The position numbers and the translations under genes were made by a program. A stretch of DNA of 64,000 bases from Nocardiopsis flavescens. GTDB taxonomy: Bacteria > Actinomycetota > Actinomycetes > Streptosporangiales > Streptosporangiaceae. This document shows positions 54,697 to 62,754 of this stretch, one piece after another (the stretch's first letter is position 1; each line of letters begins with the position of its first letter). The DNA lies in assembly GCF_900141985.1 (NCBI RefSeq), contig NZ_FQZK01000005.1:299590-363589 (forward strand). The letters are read 5' to 3'. The notes under the pieces were generated by a model, which ran no database searches, was not told the origin of the DNA, and saw nothing but the letters and a program-made list of their open reading frames with translations.

Positions 54697-55554
54697 ATGC
54701 CCGATCTCGCCCCCTCCCGTTCCCAGGTCCTGCTCGCCCGGATCCGCGTCCCCCTCATGTGGGCCGCGGGCGCGGCCCTGCTCGCCGGGTACGCCGGCCT
54801 GTCCTGGTGGGCGGGATGGTCCCTGTTCGCCGTCGCGCTCGCGGTGTACCTGCGGCTGGGCACCGTCCGCTGCGCCCCGCGGGTGCTGCGCCCCCCGGTG
54901 CGGGGGAGGTGGATGGCGCTGACCAGCCCGGTGGACGCGGTCCCCAGCCAGGGGAGCCACGCCTACGGGCAGACCCACGCGCTGGGCCTGGTCGCCGAGG
55001 ACGGGACCCGGCCCGACATCGGGTGGCGGCCGCTGAGCCGTCCGCCGGAGGACTTCCCCGCGTTCGGGGCGCCGGTGTACGCGCCCGCCGACGGGACCGT
55101 CGTGGCCGTCCGCGACCGGAGCCGCGACCACCGCAGCCGCAACTCCTGGCCGTGGCTGCTGGGCTCGGTCCTGGAGAACACCCTGCGCGAGCTGCGCGGC
55201 CCGTCCGGGCTGCTGGGCAACCACGTCGTCATCGACATCGGCGGCGCGTACGTGCTGCTGGGCCACCTCCGGCGCGGGTCGGCCACGGTCCGCCCGGGGG
55301 ACCGGGTGGAGGCCGGGCGGCCGGTGGCCCGGTGCGGCAACTCGGGGGCGTGCACCGAACCGCAGCTGCGGATGCAGCTCATGGACCGGCCCGGACCGCT
55401 GACCGCCGCGGGCCTGCCCTTCCTGTGGGAGGCCGGGTGGGACGGGGGCTCGGCCGACGGGCTTCCCGAGACCTGGCGGCCGTTCGACGTCCCCACTGGT
55501 CAGGGTGCTTCCGGGACGGGTTACCCTGAGGCCGACCAGGTAAGGGGAACCTAA
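54697..55554 (+). CDS. M23-like membrane protein with lost catalytic residues
   Basis: 285 residues. Two membrane helices (about 15-45) are followed by an M23/LytM fold: SQGSHAYGQTHALGLV, GAPVYAPADGTVVAVRD, LLGNHVVIDIGGAYVLLGHL and CGNSGACTEPQLRMQLMD. In active relatives the second element has an aspartate (YAIDLV) and the last reads EPHVHFQLMD with the zinc HxH. Here these are glycine and QLR, so zinc cannot bind in the normal way. It may be a binding or activator protein of the cell wall. CACAAT six bases before the ATG suggests a leaderless transcript. Confidence 0.85.
   Translation: MPDLAPSRSQVLLARIRVPLMWAAGAALLAGYAGLSWWAGWSLFAVALAVYLRLGTVRCAPRVLRPPVRGRWMALTSPVDAVPSQGSHAYGQTHALGLVAEDGTRPDIGWRPLSRPPEDFPAFGAPVYAPADGTVVAVRDRSRDHRSRNSWPWLLGSVLENTLRELRGPSGLLGNHVVIDIGGAYVLLGHLRRGSATVRPGDRVEAGRPVARCGNSGACTEPQLRMQLMDRPGPLTAAGLPFLWEAGWDGGSADGLPETWRPFDVPTGQGASGTGYPEADQVRGT
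55536..55554. promoter_or_regulatory. Iron-box-like site (IdeR/DmdR type)
   Basis: CCAGGTAAGGGGAACCTAA matches the actinobacterial iron box TWAGGTWAGSCTWACCTWA at 15 of 19 positions, including both AGGT and ACCT arms. It overlaps the stop codon of the M23-like gene and ends 20 bases before the [2Fe-2S] gene start, so it may repress that gene when iron is plentiful. The four mismatches leave doubt. Confidence 0.45.
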
Positions 55555-55574
55555 CGTTGGAGCGAGGGGGCACG

Positions 55575-56147
55575 GTGGGCGAGATCGACGGGCGGCCCTG
55601 CCGGCTCACGGTCTGCCGCGGCTGCTGCTGCGGTACCCGCAAGAAGGTCCCGGGCGTCGACCACAGGGCCCAGCTCGCCCGCCTCTCCGCCATCGACGAC
55701 CACGCCGGGCGCACCGTGCCGGTCCGCACCAGCAAGTGCCTGGGCATCTGCTTCCAGGCCGACGTCGTGGTCGTGCAGCCCTCCCAGGCGGGCCACGCCG
55801 CCGGGGGCCGGCCCGTGTGGCTGGGAAAGATGACCGAGGACGCGCTGCTCGACGCCCTCGACGACTGGATCTTCGACGGCGGCCCGGGGCTGGCCCCGGT
55901 ACCCGCGGTACTGGCCGGCCACGTCACCTCCAAGGATGCCAAGAAGCCCAAGAAGCGCAAGCGGCGCGAGAAGTCGAAGAAGGCCGAGAAGGCCAAAAAG
56001 GCCGAGAAGGCCGAGAAGAAGCGCCGCAAGGAGAAGGGGGGCGGGGACGGGAAGGCCTCCCGCCCCACGGCCCGGGACGACGGGAAGAAGCGCCGCAAGA
56101 AGAAGGACAGGGGCGGGAAGAAGGGCGGGGACCGCGAGAAGAAGTAG
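55575..56147 (+). CDS. (2Fe-2S) ferredoxin-domain protein with Lys-rich tail
   Basis: 190 residues. The N-terminal ~115 form a thioredoxin-like [2Fe-2S] domain: LTVCRGCCCGTRKKVPGVDH, TSKCLGICFQADVVVVQPS and AAGGRPVWLGKM, giving the cluster cysteines. The last ~65 residues are almost only Lys, Arg, Glu, Gly and Asp (for example KAEKAKKAEKAEKKRR), an unusual basic tail that may bind nucleic acid, membrane or a partner. The GTG chosen has AGGGGG five bases upstream; a TTG six codons earlier is possible. An iron-box-like site lies just upstream. Confidence 0.85.
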   Translation: MGEIDGRPCRLTVCRGCCCGTRKKVPGVDHRAQLARLSAIDDHAGRTVPVRTSKCLGICFQADVVVVQPSQAGHAAGGRPVWLGKMTEDALLDALDDWIFDGGPGLAPVPAVLAGHVTSKDAKKPKKRKRREKSKKAEKAKKAEKAEKKRRKEKGGGDGKASRPTARDDGKKRRKKKDRGGKKGGDREKK

Positions 56148-56185
56148 CGCGGCACCCGCCCCCGGGCCCCGGCGGCCCCCGGACC

Positions 56186-58057
56186 TCAGTGGTCCTGCGG
56201 CGCGAACTGCGTCCGGTACAGGGCCGTGTACAGCCCGCCCCGGCCCAGCAGCTCCTCGTGCGTGCCCCGCTCCAGGATCCGCCCGTCCTCCAGCACCAGG
56301 ATCTGGTCGGCCTCGCGCACCGTCGCGAGCCGGTGCGCGATCACCAACGACGTGCGCCCGGCCAGGACCTCGGCCAGGGCCTCCTGCACCGCCGCCTCGG
56401 ACTCCGAGTCCAGGTGCGCGGTGGCCTCGTCCAGCACCACCACCGAGGGCGAGCGCAGCAGCAGCCGGGCGATCGCCAGGCGCTGCTTCTCGCCGCCCGA
56501 CAGCCGGTAGCCGCGGTCGCCCACCATGGTCTCCAACCCGTCGGGCAGCTGTTCCAGCAGCGGGCCCAGCCGCGCCATCCGCAGCGCCGCCGCCATCTCC
56601 TCCTCGGTGGCGCCGGGCTTGGCGTAGCGCAGGTTCGCGCCCACCGTGTCGTGGAACAGCTGGGCGTCCTGGGTGACCACGCCCACCGCCTCGCGCAGCG
56701 ACTCCGCGGTCGCCTCGCGCAGGTCCAGCCCGCCGATGCGCACCGCGCCCTCGGTCGGGTCGTACAGCCGCGACACCAGGTGCGTCAGCGTCGTCTTGCC
56801 CGCGCCGGAGGGGCCCACCAGGGCCACCATCGTCCCGGGCTCCGCCCGCAGGGACACCCCGCTCAGCACCTGGGTGTCGTCGGTGCCGGAACGCCCCCGC
56901 GGGCTCAGCTCCAGCGACGCCACCGACGTCTCCTCGGCGCCGGGGTAGCGGAACGACACGTTGTCGAACTCCACCCCCACCGGACCCGACGGGACGGGGC
57001 GGGCGTCCGGGGACTCCTTGATCGCCGGCTCCAGGTCCAGGATCTCGAAGACCCGGTCGAAGGAGACCAGCGCGGTCATGATCTCCACGTGCACGTTGGA
57101 CAGGCTCGTCACCGGTCCGTACAGGCGCACCATCAGGGTGGTCAGCGCCACCAGGGTGCCGACCTCGAAGGCGCCGCCCGCGGCCAGCACGCCCCCGACG
57201 CCGTAGACCATCGCGGTGGCCAGCGCGGTCACCGTGCCCAGCATGGTGAAGAGCAGGCCGCCGTACACCGCCTGGCGCACGCCCAGGTCGCGCACCCGCC
57301 CGGCCCGGCGGGCGAACCCGGCCGACTCGTCCTCGGGGCGCCCGTACAGCTTGACCAGCATGGCCCCGCCGACGTTGAACCGCTCCGTCATCAGGGAGCT
57401 CATGTCGGCGTTGGTGTCCATCGCGTCGCGCGAGATGTGCGCCAGGCGTCGGCCGATCAGCTTGGCGGGGACGAGGAAGAGCGGGACCAGCGCCAGCGCC
57501 AGCAGGGTGACCTGCCAGGACAGCGCCAGCATGGTGATGATCACGGCGGTGGCGCTGATCAGGTTGGACACCACCGACTGCAGGACCGAGGTGATCGCGC
57601 GCTGGGCGCCGACCACGTCGGTGTTCAGCCGGCTGATGAGCGAGCCGGTCTGGGTGCGGGTGAAGAACGCCAGCGGCATCTTCTGCACGTGGGTGTGGAC
57701 CTGTGTGCGCAGTGCGTAGATGACGCCCTCGCCGATGCGGGAGGAAAGCCACCGGCCGGTGAGCGCGAGCACGCCCTCCAGCAGGGCCAGGACCCCGGCC
57801 GCGACGGCCAGGCCGACCACCAGCGAGGTGTCCCCGGGGATGATGCCCCGGTCGATGACGGCCTTGAGCAACAGCGGGTTGGCCACCACGATGGCGGCGC
57901 TCACCGACGTCACGAGAAGGAACAGGAGAATCGCCCGCCAGTGTGGGCGGGCGTAGGAGATGATGCGGCGGGTGATGCCCGCGGGCAGGTCCTGCCCGCT
58001 GGCGCTCCCGTCGTTGACCAGGGCCCTGTAAGAGGGCCGACCGGACATCATGGTCAT
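56186..58057 (-). CDS. ABC exporter, fused permease and ATPase
   Basis: 623 residues. Six membrane helices (about 35-320) with the intracellular coupling region RTQTGSLISRLNTDVVGAQR are followed by a nucleotide-binding domain: VALVGPSGAGKTTLTHL (Walker A), YRLSGGEKQRLAIARL (signature), VVVLDEATAHLD (Walker B) and VIAHRLATVREAD (H loop). It works as a homodimer or with a partner and probably exports a lipid, drug or peptide. The substrate is unknown. The ATG has GAGG five bases upstream. It is convergent with the [2Fe-2S] gene. Confidence 0.94.
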   Translation of the reverse strand: MTMMSGRPSYRALVNDGSASGQDLPAGITRRIISYARPHWRAILLFLLVTSVSAAIVVANPLLLKAVIDRGIIPGDTSLVVGLAVAAGVLALLEGVLALTGRWLSSRIGEGVIYALRTQVHTHVQKMPLAFFTRTQTGSLISRLNTDVVGAQRAITSVLQSVVSNLISATAVIITMLALSWQVTLLALALVPLFLVPAKLIGRRLAHISRDAMDTNADMSSLMTERFNVGGAMLVKLYGRPEDESAGFARRAGRVRDLGVRQAVYGGLLFTMLGTVTALATAMVYGVGGVLAAGGAFEVGTLVALTTLMVRLYGPVTSLSNVHVEIMTALVSFDRVFEILDLEPAIKESPDARPVPSGPVGVEFDNVSFRYPGAEETSVASLELSPRGRSGTDDTQVLSGVSLRAEPGTMVALVGPSGAGKTTLTHLVSRLYDPTEGAVRIGGLDLREATAESLREAVGVVTQDAQLFHDTVGANLRYAKPGATEEEMAAALRMARLGPLLEQLPDGLETMVGDRGYRLSGGEKQRLAIARLLLRSPSVVVLDEATAHLDSESEAAVQEALAEVLAGRTSLVIAHRLATVREADQILVLEDGRILERGTHEELLGRGGLYTALYRTQFAPQDH

Positions 58058-58135
58058 ACGGGCCTCGATTCGCGTTACGCGTGGATCAACAACCGCCCGC
58101 GCGTCCCGCTTCCCGCAAGCCCCTGCCGGGTGTGC

Positions 58136-58627
58136 TCAGAGGGCGTGGGCCAGGCGGCCCAGCGCGGCGGTGGTGGAGCGCCCGGGGGTGAAGGGCAGCT
58201 CCCAGGCCAGGGCGTCCAGCGCCTCGGCGCCCTGGACCTTGGCCCGGGTGTAGCGGTCCCCGGCGGTGAAGGCCAGGGCGGCCGGGGCCAGGGGGCGCAG
58301 CACCTCGGCGTAGGCGGACCAGTCGGCGACCGCGGGCGGTCCGTCGATGACGAAGGCGCCGGTCACCGAGCGCAGGGCGGCGATGGTCTCGGCGCGCTCC
58401 TCGGCGGGGTTGACCGGGCGGCCGGGGCCCTTCCACGCGCGGACGCGCTCGTCGCACTCGATGCCCACGACCAGGGGCAGGCCCCGGTCGGCGATCGCCT
58501 GGAGGAAGCGGATGTGGCCGACGTGCAGGACGTCGAAGACCCCGGTGACGACGGCGGGCCGCTCCAGCCCGTCCGGCCGTTCGAACCAGCGCGCGCTCAG
58601 CGCCGTACCCGTGTCCGCGTCCGTCAT
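58136..58627 (-). CDS. Cytidylyltransferase-like nucleotidyltransferase
   Basis: 163 residues of the HxGH nucleotidyltransferase superfamily: VVTGVFDVLHVGHIRFLQA carries the HVGH motif. GIECDERVRAWKGPGRPV and PVNPAEERAETIAALRSV resemble the RfaE/GlmU-type adenylyl- or cytidylyltransferases. The substrate is unknown, possibly a sugar or polyol phosphate. The usual ISTT motif is replaced by RSTTAALG near the end. It starts at the ATG after GGGTGA and lies upstream of the ABC exporter on the same strand. Confidence 0.85.
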   Translation of the reverse strand: MTDADTGTALSARWFERPDGLERPAVVTGVFDVLHVGHIRFLQAIADRGLPLVVGIECDERVRAWKGPGRPVNPAEERAETIAALRSVTGAFVIDGPPAVADWSAYAEVLRPLAPAALAFTAGDRYTRAKVQGAEALDALAWELPFTPGRSTTAALGRLAHAL

Positions 58628-58721
58628 CCAGTCACCCGATTCTCACAGGGGTGCCCGTGCCCGGCCTTCGTCGGCGACCCCGCCCGCATGGTCAACGTAC
58701 CCGCTCGTGCGGGGTATTCCG

Positions 58722-58754
58722 CGGTCGGGGCCGAACGCCGTTCGGCCCCGACCG
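58722..58754 (-). terminator. Second hairpin downstream of tRNA-Gly
   Basis: A 14-bp perfect stem CGGTCGGGGCCGAA/TTCGGCCCCGACCG with a five-base loop. With the hairpin at 58796 it forms a tandem terminator between tRNA-Gly and the nucleotidyltransferase gene. Confidence 0.6.
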
Positions 58755-58795
58755 GGGGGCCGTCGCCCCGGGGCTTGCGGCGGCGCGCAAAAGGC

Positions 58796-58823
58796 GGGGG
58801 CCGGTGCTCGCGCACCGGCCCCC
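58796..58823 (-). terminator. Terminator of tRNA-Gly
   Basis: A 12-bp perfect stem GGGGGCCGGTGC/GCACCGGCCCCC with a four-base loop, followed on the minus strand by GCCTTTTG. It starts 12 bases after the tRNA end. Confidence 0.8.
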
Positions 58824-58834
58824 GCCCCGTGGAG

Positions 58835-58905
58835 AGCGGGCGACGAGAATCGAACTCGCATGACCAGCTTGGAAGGCTGGGGTTCTACCATTGAACTACG
58901 CCCGC
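58835..58905 (-). tRNA. tRNA-Gly (anticodon TCC)
   Basis: The minus strand starts GCGGGCGTAGTTCAATGG. The anticodon arm is CCAGCCTTCCAAGCTGG with anticodon TCC, the T arm contains GAGTTCGATTCTC, and the acceptor closes with CGCCCGC plus T. CCA is not encoded. A -35/-10-like pair (TTGTCT...TCTAGA) lies about 30-55 bases upstream. Confidence 0.96.
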
Positions 58906-59070
58906 GTGGCGTCGGAGCCTTCGAGTTTCCTCTAGACTCGTTGAGCCGACGGAGACAAGAGTACAGTCTCCGCAGCGTTGGTCGCACACTCCTTTCGCGT
59001 GAACGTGCGGGCGGCGTGTTCGGCCGTGTCGAGAACCGCGAGCCGGACACGGCGACCGGGGGACGGCGCA

Positions 59071-59145
59071 CGGGGTGTGGCGCAGCTTGGTTAGCGCGCA
59101 TGCTTTGGGAGCATGAGGCCGCGGGTTCGAATCCCGCCACCCCGA
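59071..59145 (+). tRNA. tRNA-Pro (anticodon TGG)
   Basis: CGGGGTGTGGCGCAGCTTGG opens the gene. The anticodon arm is ATGCTTTGGGAGCAT with anticodon TGG, the T arm contains GGGTTCGAATCCC, and CACCCCG closes the acceptor stem, followed by the discriminator A. CCA is not encoded. It diverges from tRNA-Gly. Confidence 0.96.
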
Positions 59146-59204
59146 CGAAACCAACCGCGACGGCGGCTTCAGGCCGTGCGCGGTGGCCCCCTGTGCATCT
59201 GCCC

Positions 59205-59210
59205 TAGACT
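59205..59210 (+). promoter_or_regulatory. -10 element of the tig promoter
   Basis: TAGACT in CCCTAGACTTGG is a good actinobacterial -10. Transcription from about 59217 would give tig a leader of roughly 155 bases. No clear -35 is visible. Confidence 0.5.
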
Positions 59211-59370
59211 TGGTGCGATCAGCAGGAAACTGTAAGTCCCAGCCCGTCGCAGGGCACCCCGACGCCGGAGATCGTCAGATCGGGCGGGGGTGCGCGCGTG
59301 CATTCGCCGTTGTGTGGTGCGCCTGCGGGCCGACGCGGACACCAGCCGGCAAACCTAGGAGTACCGCCCC

Positions 59371-60846
59371 GTGAAGACCGTTGTCGAGGAGCTGAGCCCC
59401 ACCCGGGTCAAGCTGACCATCGAGGTGCCCTTCGAGGAGCTCGATCACGCTTTCGACGTGACCTACAAGTCGCTCGCGAAGCAGGTTCGGATCAAGGGCT
59501 TCCGCCCGGGCAAGGCGCCGGCGCGACTGATCGACCGCTACGTCGGTCGCGGCGCTGTGATCAGCGAAGCGGTCAACCACGCCGTTCCCGAGCTCTACAA
59601 CGAGGCCATCCAGAAGGAGGAGATCTTCGCGCTCGGCCAGCCCGACGTGGAGGTCACCAAGCTGGAGGACAACAGCGAGCTCGCCTTCACGGCCGAGGTC
59701 GACATCCGGCCCAAGTTCGAGGTCTCCGACTACAAGGGGATCGAGGTGACCGTCGACGGCTCCGAGGTCACCGAGGAGCAGATCGACGAGCAGCTCGGCC
59801 TCCTGCGCGAGCGCTTCTCGACCCTGGTCGGCGCCGAGCGCCCGGTCGAGGACGGCGACCACGTCTCCATCGACCTGTCCGCCGCCGTCGACGGCGAGAA
59901 GCTGGAGGACGTCGCGGTCAGCGGCTACTCCTACGAGGTCGGCACCAACACCATGCTGGAGGGCCTCGACGAGACCCTGCGCGGCATGGAGGCCGAGGGT
60001 GAGGCCACCTTCACCACCACTCTGGTGGGCGGCGAGCACGAGGGCCGGGAGGCGGAGGTCTCCGTCACCGTCCACAGCGTCAAGGTGAAGGAGCTGCCCG
60101 AGCTGGACGACGAGTTCGCCCAGCTGGCCAGCGAGTTCGACACCATCGGCGAGCTGCGCGAGGACGTGCGCAAGCGCATGGCCGAGGTGCGCCGCATCCA
60201 GCAGCTGTCCTCCGCCCGTGACAAGGCCCTGGAGAAGCTGATCGAGTCGATCGAGCTGCCGCTGCCCGACGCGGTCGTCGACGAGGAGATCCAGCGCCGC
60301 CGCGAGAGCCTGGAGCAGCAGCTCGCCCAGAGCGGCCTCACCAAGGAGGCCTACCTGGAGTCGCAGGAGAAGACCGAGGAGGAGTTCGAGGAGGAGCTCA
60401 CCACCGGTGCCCGCTCCGCGGTCAAGGCCGGGTTCATCCTCGACCAGCTGGCCATCCAGGAGGACCTGAGCGCCGACCAGGGCGAGCTCAGCCAGTACGT
60501 GTTCGAGCAGGCCCAGCGCATGGGCGTCAGCCCGGACCAGCTGGCCCAGCACCTGGTGCAGTCCAACCAGATCCGCGTGGCCTTCACCGAGGTCGTCCGC
60601 GGCAAGGCCATGGACCTGGTGCTCGCCTCCGCGAAGGTCACCGACGAGGACGGCAACGTCATCGAGCAGGAGACCGACGAGGAGAAGGCGGCCAAGGCCG
60701 CCGCCGAGGCCGCCGTCGAGACCCTGGAGGTCCTGGAGGAGACGGAGTCCGCCGAGGAGGCCGTCGAGGTCCCCGCCGACGAGGCGAAGGACGAGGACAC
60801 CAAGGCCGACACCAAGGCCGACGAGGCCAAGGACGAGGCCAAGTAG
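59371..60846 (+). CDS. tig: Trigger factor
   Basis: 491 residues, longer than the E. coli protein because of an acidic Glu/Ala/Lys tail of about 55 residues. The ribosome-binding signature is GFRPGKAPARLIDR (about residue 43). A PPIase FKBP-like domain (about 150-235, VEDGDHVSIDLSAAVDG) and the helical chaperone arms follow. It holds nascent chains at the ribosome exit. The GTG start has AGGAG nine bases upstream. It is encoded just before the Clp genes, a common bacterial arrangement that couples folding to proteolysis. Confidence 0.97.
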   Translation: MKTVVEELSPTRVKLTIEVPFEELDHAFDVTYKSLAKQVRIKGFRPGKAPARLIDRYVGRGAVISEAVNHAVPELYNEAIQKEEIFALGQPDVEVTKLEDNSELAFTAEVDIRPKFEVSDYKGIEVTVDGSEVTEEQIDEQLGLLRERFSTLVGAERPVEDGDHVSIDLSAAVDGEKLEDVAVSGYSYEVGTNTMLEGLDETLRGMEAEGEATFTTTLVGGEHEGREAEVSVTVHSVKVKELPELDDEFAQLASEFDTIGELREDVRKRMAEVRRIQQLSSARDKALEKLIESIELPLPDAVVDEEIQRRRESLEQQLAQSGLTKEAYLESQEKTEEEFEEELTTGARSAVKAGFILDQLAIQEDLSADQGELSQYVFEQAQRMGVSPDQLAQHLVQSNQIRVAFTEVVRGKAMDLVLASAKVTDEDGNVIEQETDEEKAAKAAAEAAVETLEVLEETESAEEAVEVPADEAKDEDTKADTKADEAKDEAK

Positions 60847-60868
60847 GCTCCCCGCCCCGAGCGTTCGC

Positions 60869-60904
60869 GGGCCCCGCACGACCCCTCGCGGTCGGGCGGG
60901 GCCC
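60869..60904 (+). terminator. Terminator after tig
   Basis: GGGCCCCGC/GCGGGGCCC with further pairing inside (CGACC/GGTCG), 23 bases after the stop. The clp operon therefore probably has its own promoter. Confidence 0.6.
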
Positions 60905-61037
60905 GTCGCCTTTCCCGGTGGTGCCCGCCCGCGTCCGGGGCGTCCCCGGCGGCACCGCAAGCCCTGTTATTCCCGCTCCCGGACACCTTCTTGTTCGCCT
61001 TCGGGAGAACAGGGCCCGCCGGGCTTGCGTCACCCTG

Positions 61038-61051
61038 CGCTCAAAGCGAAC
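61038..61051 (+). promoter_or_regulatory. ClgR-type box upstream of clpP1
   Basis: CGCTCAAAGCGAAC fits the core of the published ClgR site (CGCYNANRGCGWWS) at every position. It is centred about 57 bp before the likely transcription start, as expected for this activator of clpP operons. An imperfect inverted repeat TGTTCGCC/GGGAGAACA lies further up at 60992-61011. Confidence 0.7.
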
Positions 61052-61089
61052 AGGCGCCGTATCCGTGCGACCCCGGTGTCGGTCGGCGT

Positions 61090-61095
61090 TAGTGT
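61090..61095 (+). promoter_or_regulatory. -10 element of the clpP1 promoter
   Basis: TAGTGT in GCGTTAGTGTCGC, giving a start near 61102 and a leader of about 27 bases. No convincing -35 is present, consistent with dependence on an activator. Confidence 0.45.
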
Positions 61096-61128
61096 CGCTG
61101 TATCGCAACCGTTTCGATTCCGGAGCAG

Positions 61129-61767
61129 GTGACGAGAGTGCCGCCGATCTTTGATGAGTCCTCGCGATTCGACGCTCGTACGTCCGAGTCGCAGTTTTCC
61201 CCTTTTCTTGAGCAGACGCCTCAGCGCCTGTTGCGCCAGCGAATCGTTTTCCTCGGCCAGCAGGTCGACGACGAGATCGCCAACCGTCTGGTGGGCGAGC
61301 TCCTGCTGCTGTCCGCAGAGGACCGCCAGCGGGACATCACGATGTACATCAACTCGCCCGGCGGTTCAGTGACCGCGGGCATGGCGATCTACGACGTGAT
61401 GCAGTACATCCCCAACGACGTCCGCACCGTGGGCATCGGCATGGCCGCCTCGATGGGCCAGATGCTCCTGTGCGCCGGGGCCCCCGGCAAGCGCTACGCG
61501 CTTCCGCACACCCGGGTGATGATGCACCAGCCGTCCGGCGGCATCGGGGGCACCGCCTCCGACATCCGCATCCTCGCGGACCAGCTGCTCTACGTGAAGA
61601 AGATGTTCATCGAGAAGATCTCCGAGCACACCGGGCAGACGGTCGAGCAGATCGAGAAGGACGCCGACCGCGACCGCTGGTTCACCGCGCAGGAGGCCAA
61701 GGACTACGGCTTCATCGACGAGGTCCTGGAGGGCACGCTCGACGTGACCAGTGAGCGCAGCCAGTAA
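61129..61767 (+). CDS. clpP1: ATP-dependent Clp protease proteolytic subunit ClpP1
   Basis: 212 residues. The serine protease triad lies in GMAASMGQMLL (serine), HTRVMMHQPSGG (histidine) and the later DRDRWF region (aspartate). [17 protein letters not shown] is the substrate-loop signature. In actinobacteria ClpP1 and ClpP2 form a mixed two-ring barrel. The GTG at 61129 is used; a GTG three codons later is an alternative. clpP2 follows 116 bases downstream. A ClgR-type box lies upstream. Confidence 0.96.
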   Translation: MTRVPPIFDESSRFDARTSESQFSPFLEQTPQRLLRQRIVFLGQQVDDEIANRLVGELLLLSAEDRQRDITMYINSPGGSVTAGMAIYDVMQYIPNDVRTVGIGMAASMGQMLLCAGAPGKRYALPHTRVMMHQPSGGIGGTASDIRILADQLLYVKKMFIEKISEHTGQTVEQIEKDADRDRWFTAQEAKDYGFIDEVLEGTLDVTSERSQ

Positions 61768-61883
61768 GTGGTCTCCGACCGGAACCGCCGGGACCCCGAA
61801 CGGACCCGGGGCCGGCACAGTGACCCAGCCCGACCCGGCGGTCCCGGGAAGGGTGCAGTGCGTGGAAGCGTGGAAGGCGTGAA

Positions 61884-62540
61884 ATGACCGAGTTCAACCC
61901 CTTTATCGGCGGCACGGCCCCGATGTCTCCCCAGGGCCGCTACGTTCTGCCGTCCTACGTGGAGCGGACGTCCTACGGCGTCAAGGAGATGAATCCGTAC
62001 AACAAGCTCTTCGAGGAGCGGATCATCTTCGTCGGTGTGCAGATCGACGACACGTCCGCCAACGACCTGATGGCGCAGCTCATCACGCTGGAGCAGCTGG
62101 ACTCCGAGCGCGACATCCAGATGTACATCAACTCGCCCGGCGGATCGTTCACCTCGCTCATGGCGATCTACGACACCATGCAGTTCGTCCGCCCGGACAT
62201 CCAGACGGTGTGCATCGGCCAGGCCGCCTCCGCCGCCGCGATCCTGCTCGCCGGCGGGACCGCGGGCAAGCGCGGCGCGCTGCCCAACGCCCGCATCCTG
62301 ATCCACCAGCCCGCCACCGAGGGCATGCACGGTCAGGCCAGCGACATCGAGATCCAGGCCAACGAGATCACCCGGATCCGCACCCAGCTGGAGACCACCC
62401 TGGCGCGGCACACGGGCCGCACGCCCGAGCAGGTGTCCAAGGACATCGAGCGCGACAAGATCCTCACGGCCGAGGAGGCCAAGGAGTACGGCATCATCGA
62501 CTTCGTGCTCCCGTACCGCAAGGCCTCGCTGAACAAGTAG
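61884..62540 (+). CDS. clpP2: ATP-dependent Clp protease proteolytic subunit ClpP2
   Basis: 218 residues. Triad regions are [15 protein letters not shown] (serine), [13 protein letters not shown] (histidine) and [15 protein letters not shown] (aspartate). [17 protein letters not shown] is conserved. Actinobacterial ClpP2 rings dock the ATPase partner. It has a longer N-terminal region than ClpP1 ([19 protein letters not shown]). The ATG follows GGAAGGCG. A T-tailed terminator separates it from clpX. Confidence 0.96.
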   Translation: MTEFNPFIGGTAPMSPQGRYVLPSYVERTSYGVKEMNPYNKLFEERIIFVGVQIDDTSANDLMAQLITLEQLDSERDIQMYINSPGGSFTSLMAIYDTMQFVRPDIQTVCIGQAASAAAILLAGGTAGKRGALPNARILIHQPATEGMHGQASDIEIQANEITRIRTQLETTLARHTGRTPEQVSKDIERDKILTAEEAKEYGIIDFVLPYRKASLNK

Positions 62541-62572
62541 ACCCTGCGGGCACAGGTCGAGAGAAAGCGTCG

Positions 62573-62630
62573 ACCGGACCGGCCGCCAACCCGCCCGGAA
62601 GGGCCCGGTGGTGAAGCCGGTCCGGTTTTT
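62573..62630 (+). terminator. Terminator between clpP2 and clpX
   Basis: ACCGGACCGGC/GCCGGTCCGGT enclose an inner hairpin and are followed by TTTT. clpX is therefore likely to have its own promoter as well. Confidence 0.75.
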
Positions 62631-62647
62631 CGCTTAGTCTGGCGAAA
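62628..62647. promoter_or_regulatory. Inverted repeat around a clpX -10-like element
   Basis: TTTCGC, eight bases (TTAGTCTG), GCGAAA. The arms resemble ClgR half-sites but the spacing is three bases too wide, and a -10-like TTAGTC sits in the centre. It may be an operator. The left arm overlaps the terminator T run. Confidence 0.4.
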
Positions 62648-62754
62648 GAGCGACACACGGATCGCCCGTCCGTGCGCGGCCGGGTGCGGGGTATCGGTAC
62701 CCCGCACCGCGAGAGCACGCGGCATCGGCGGCCTTAGTTTCGAGGAGTGGCTGG

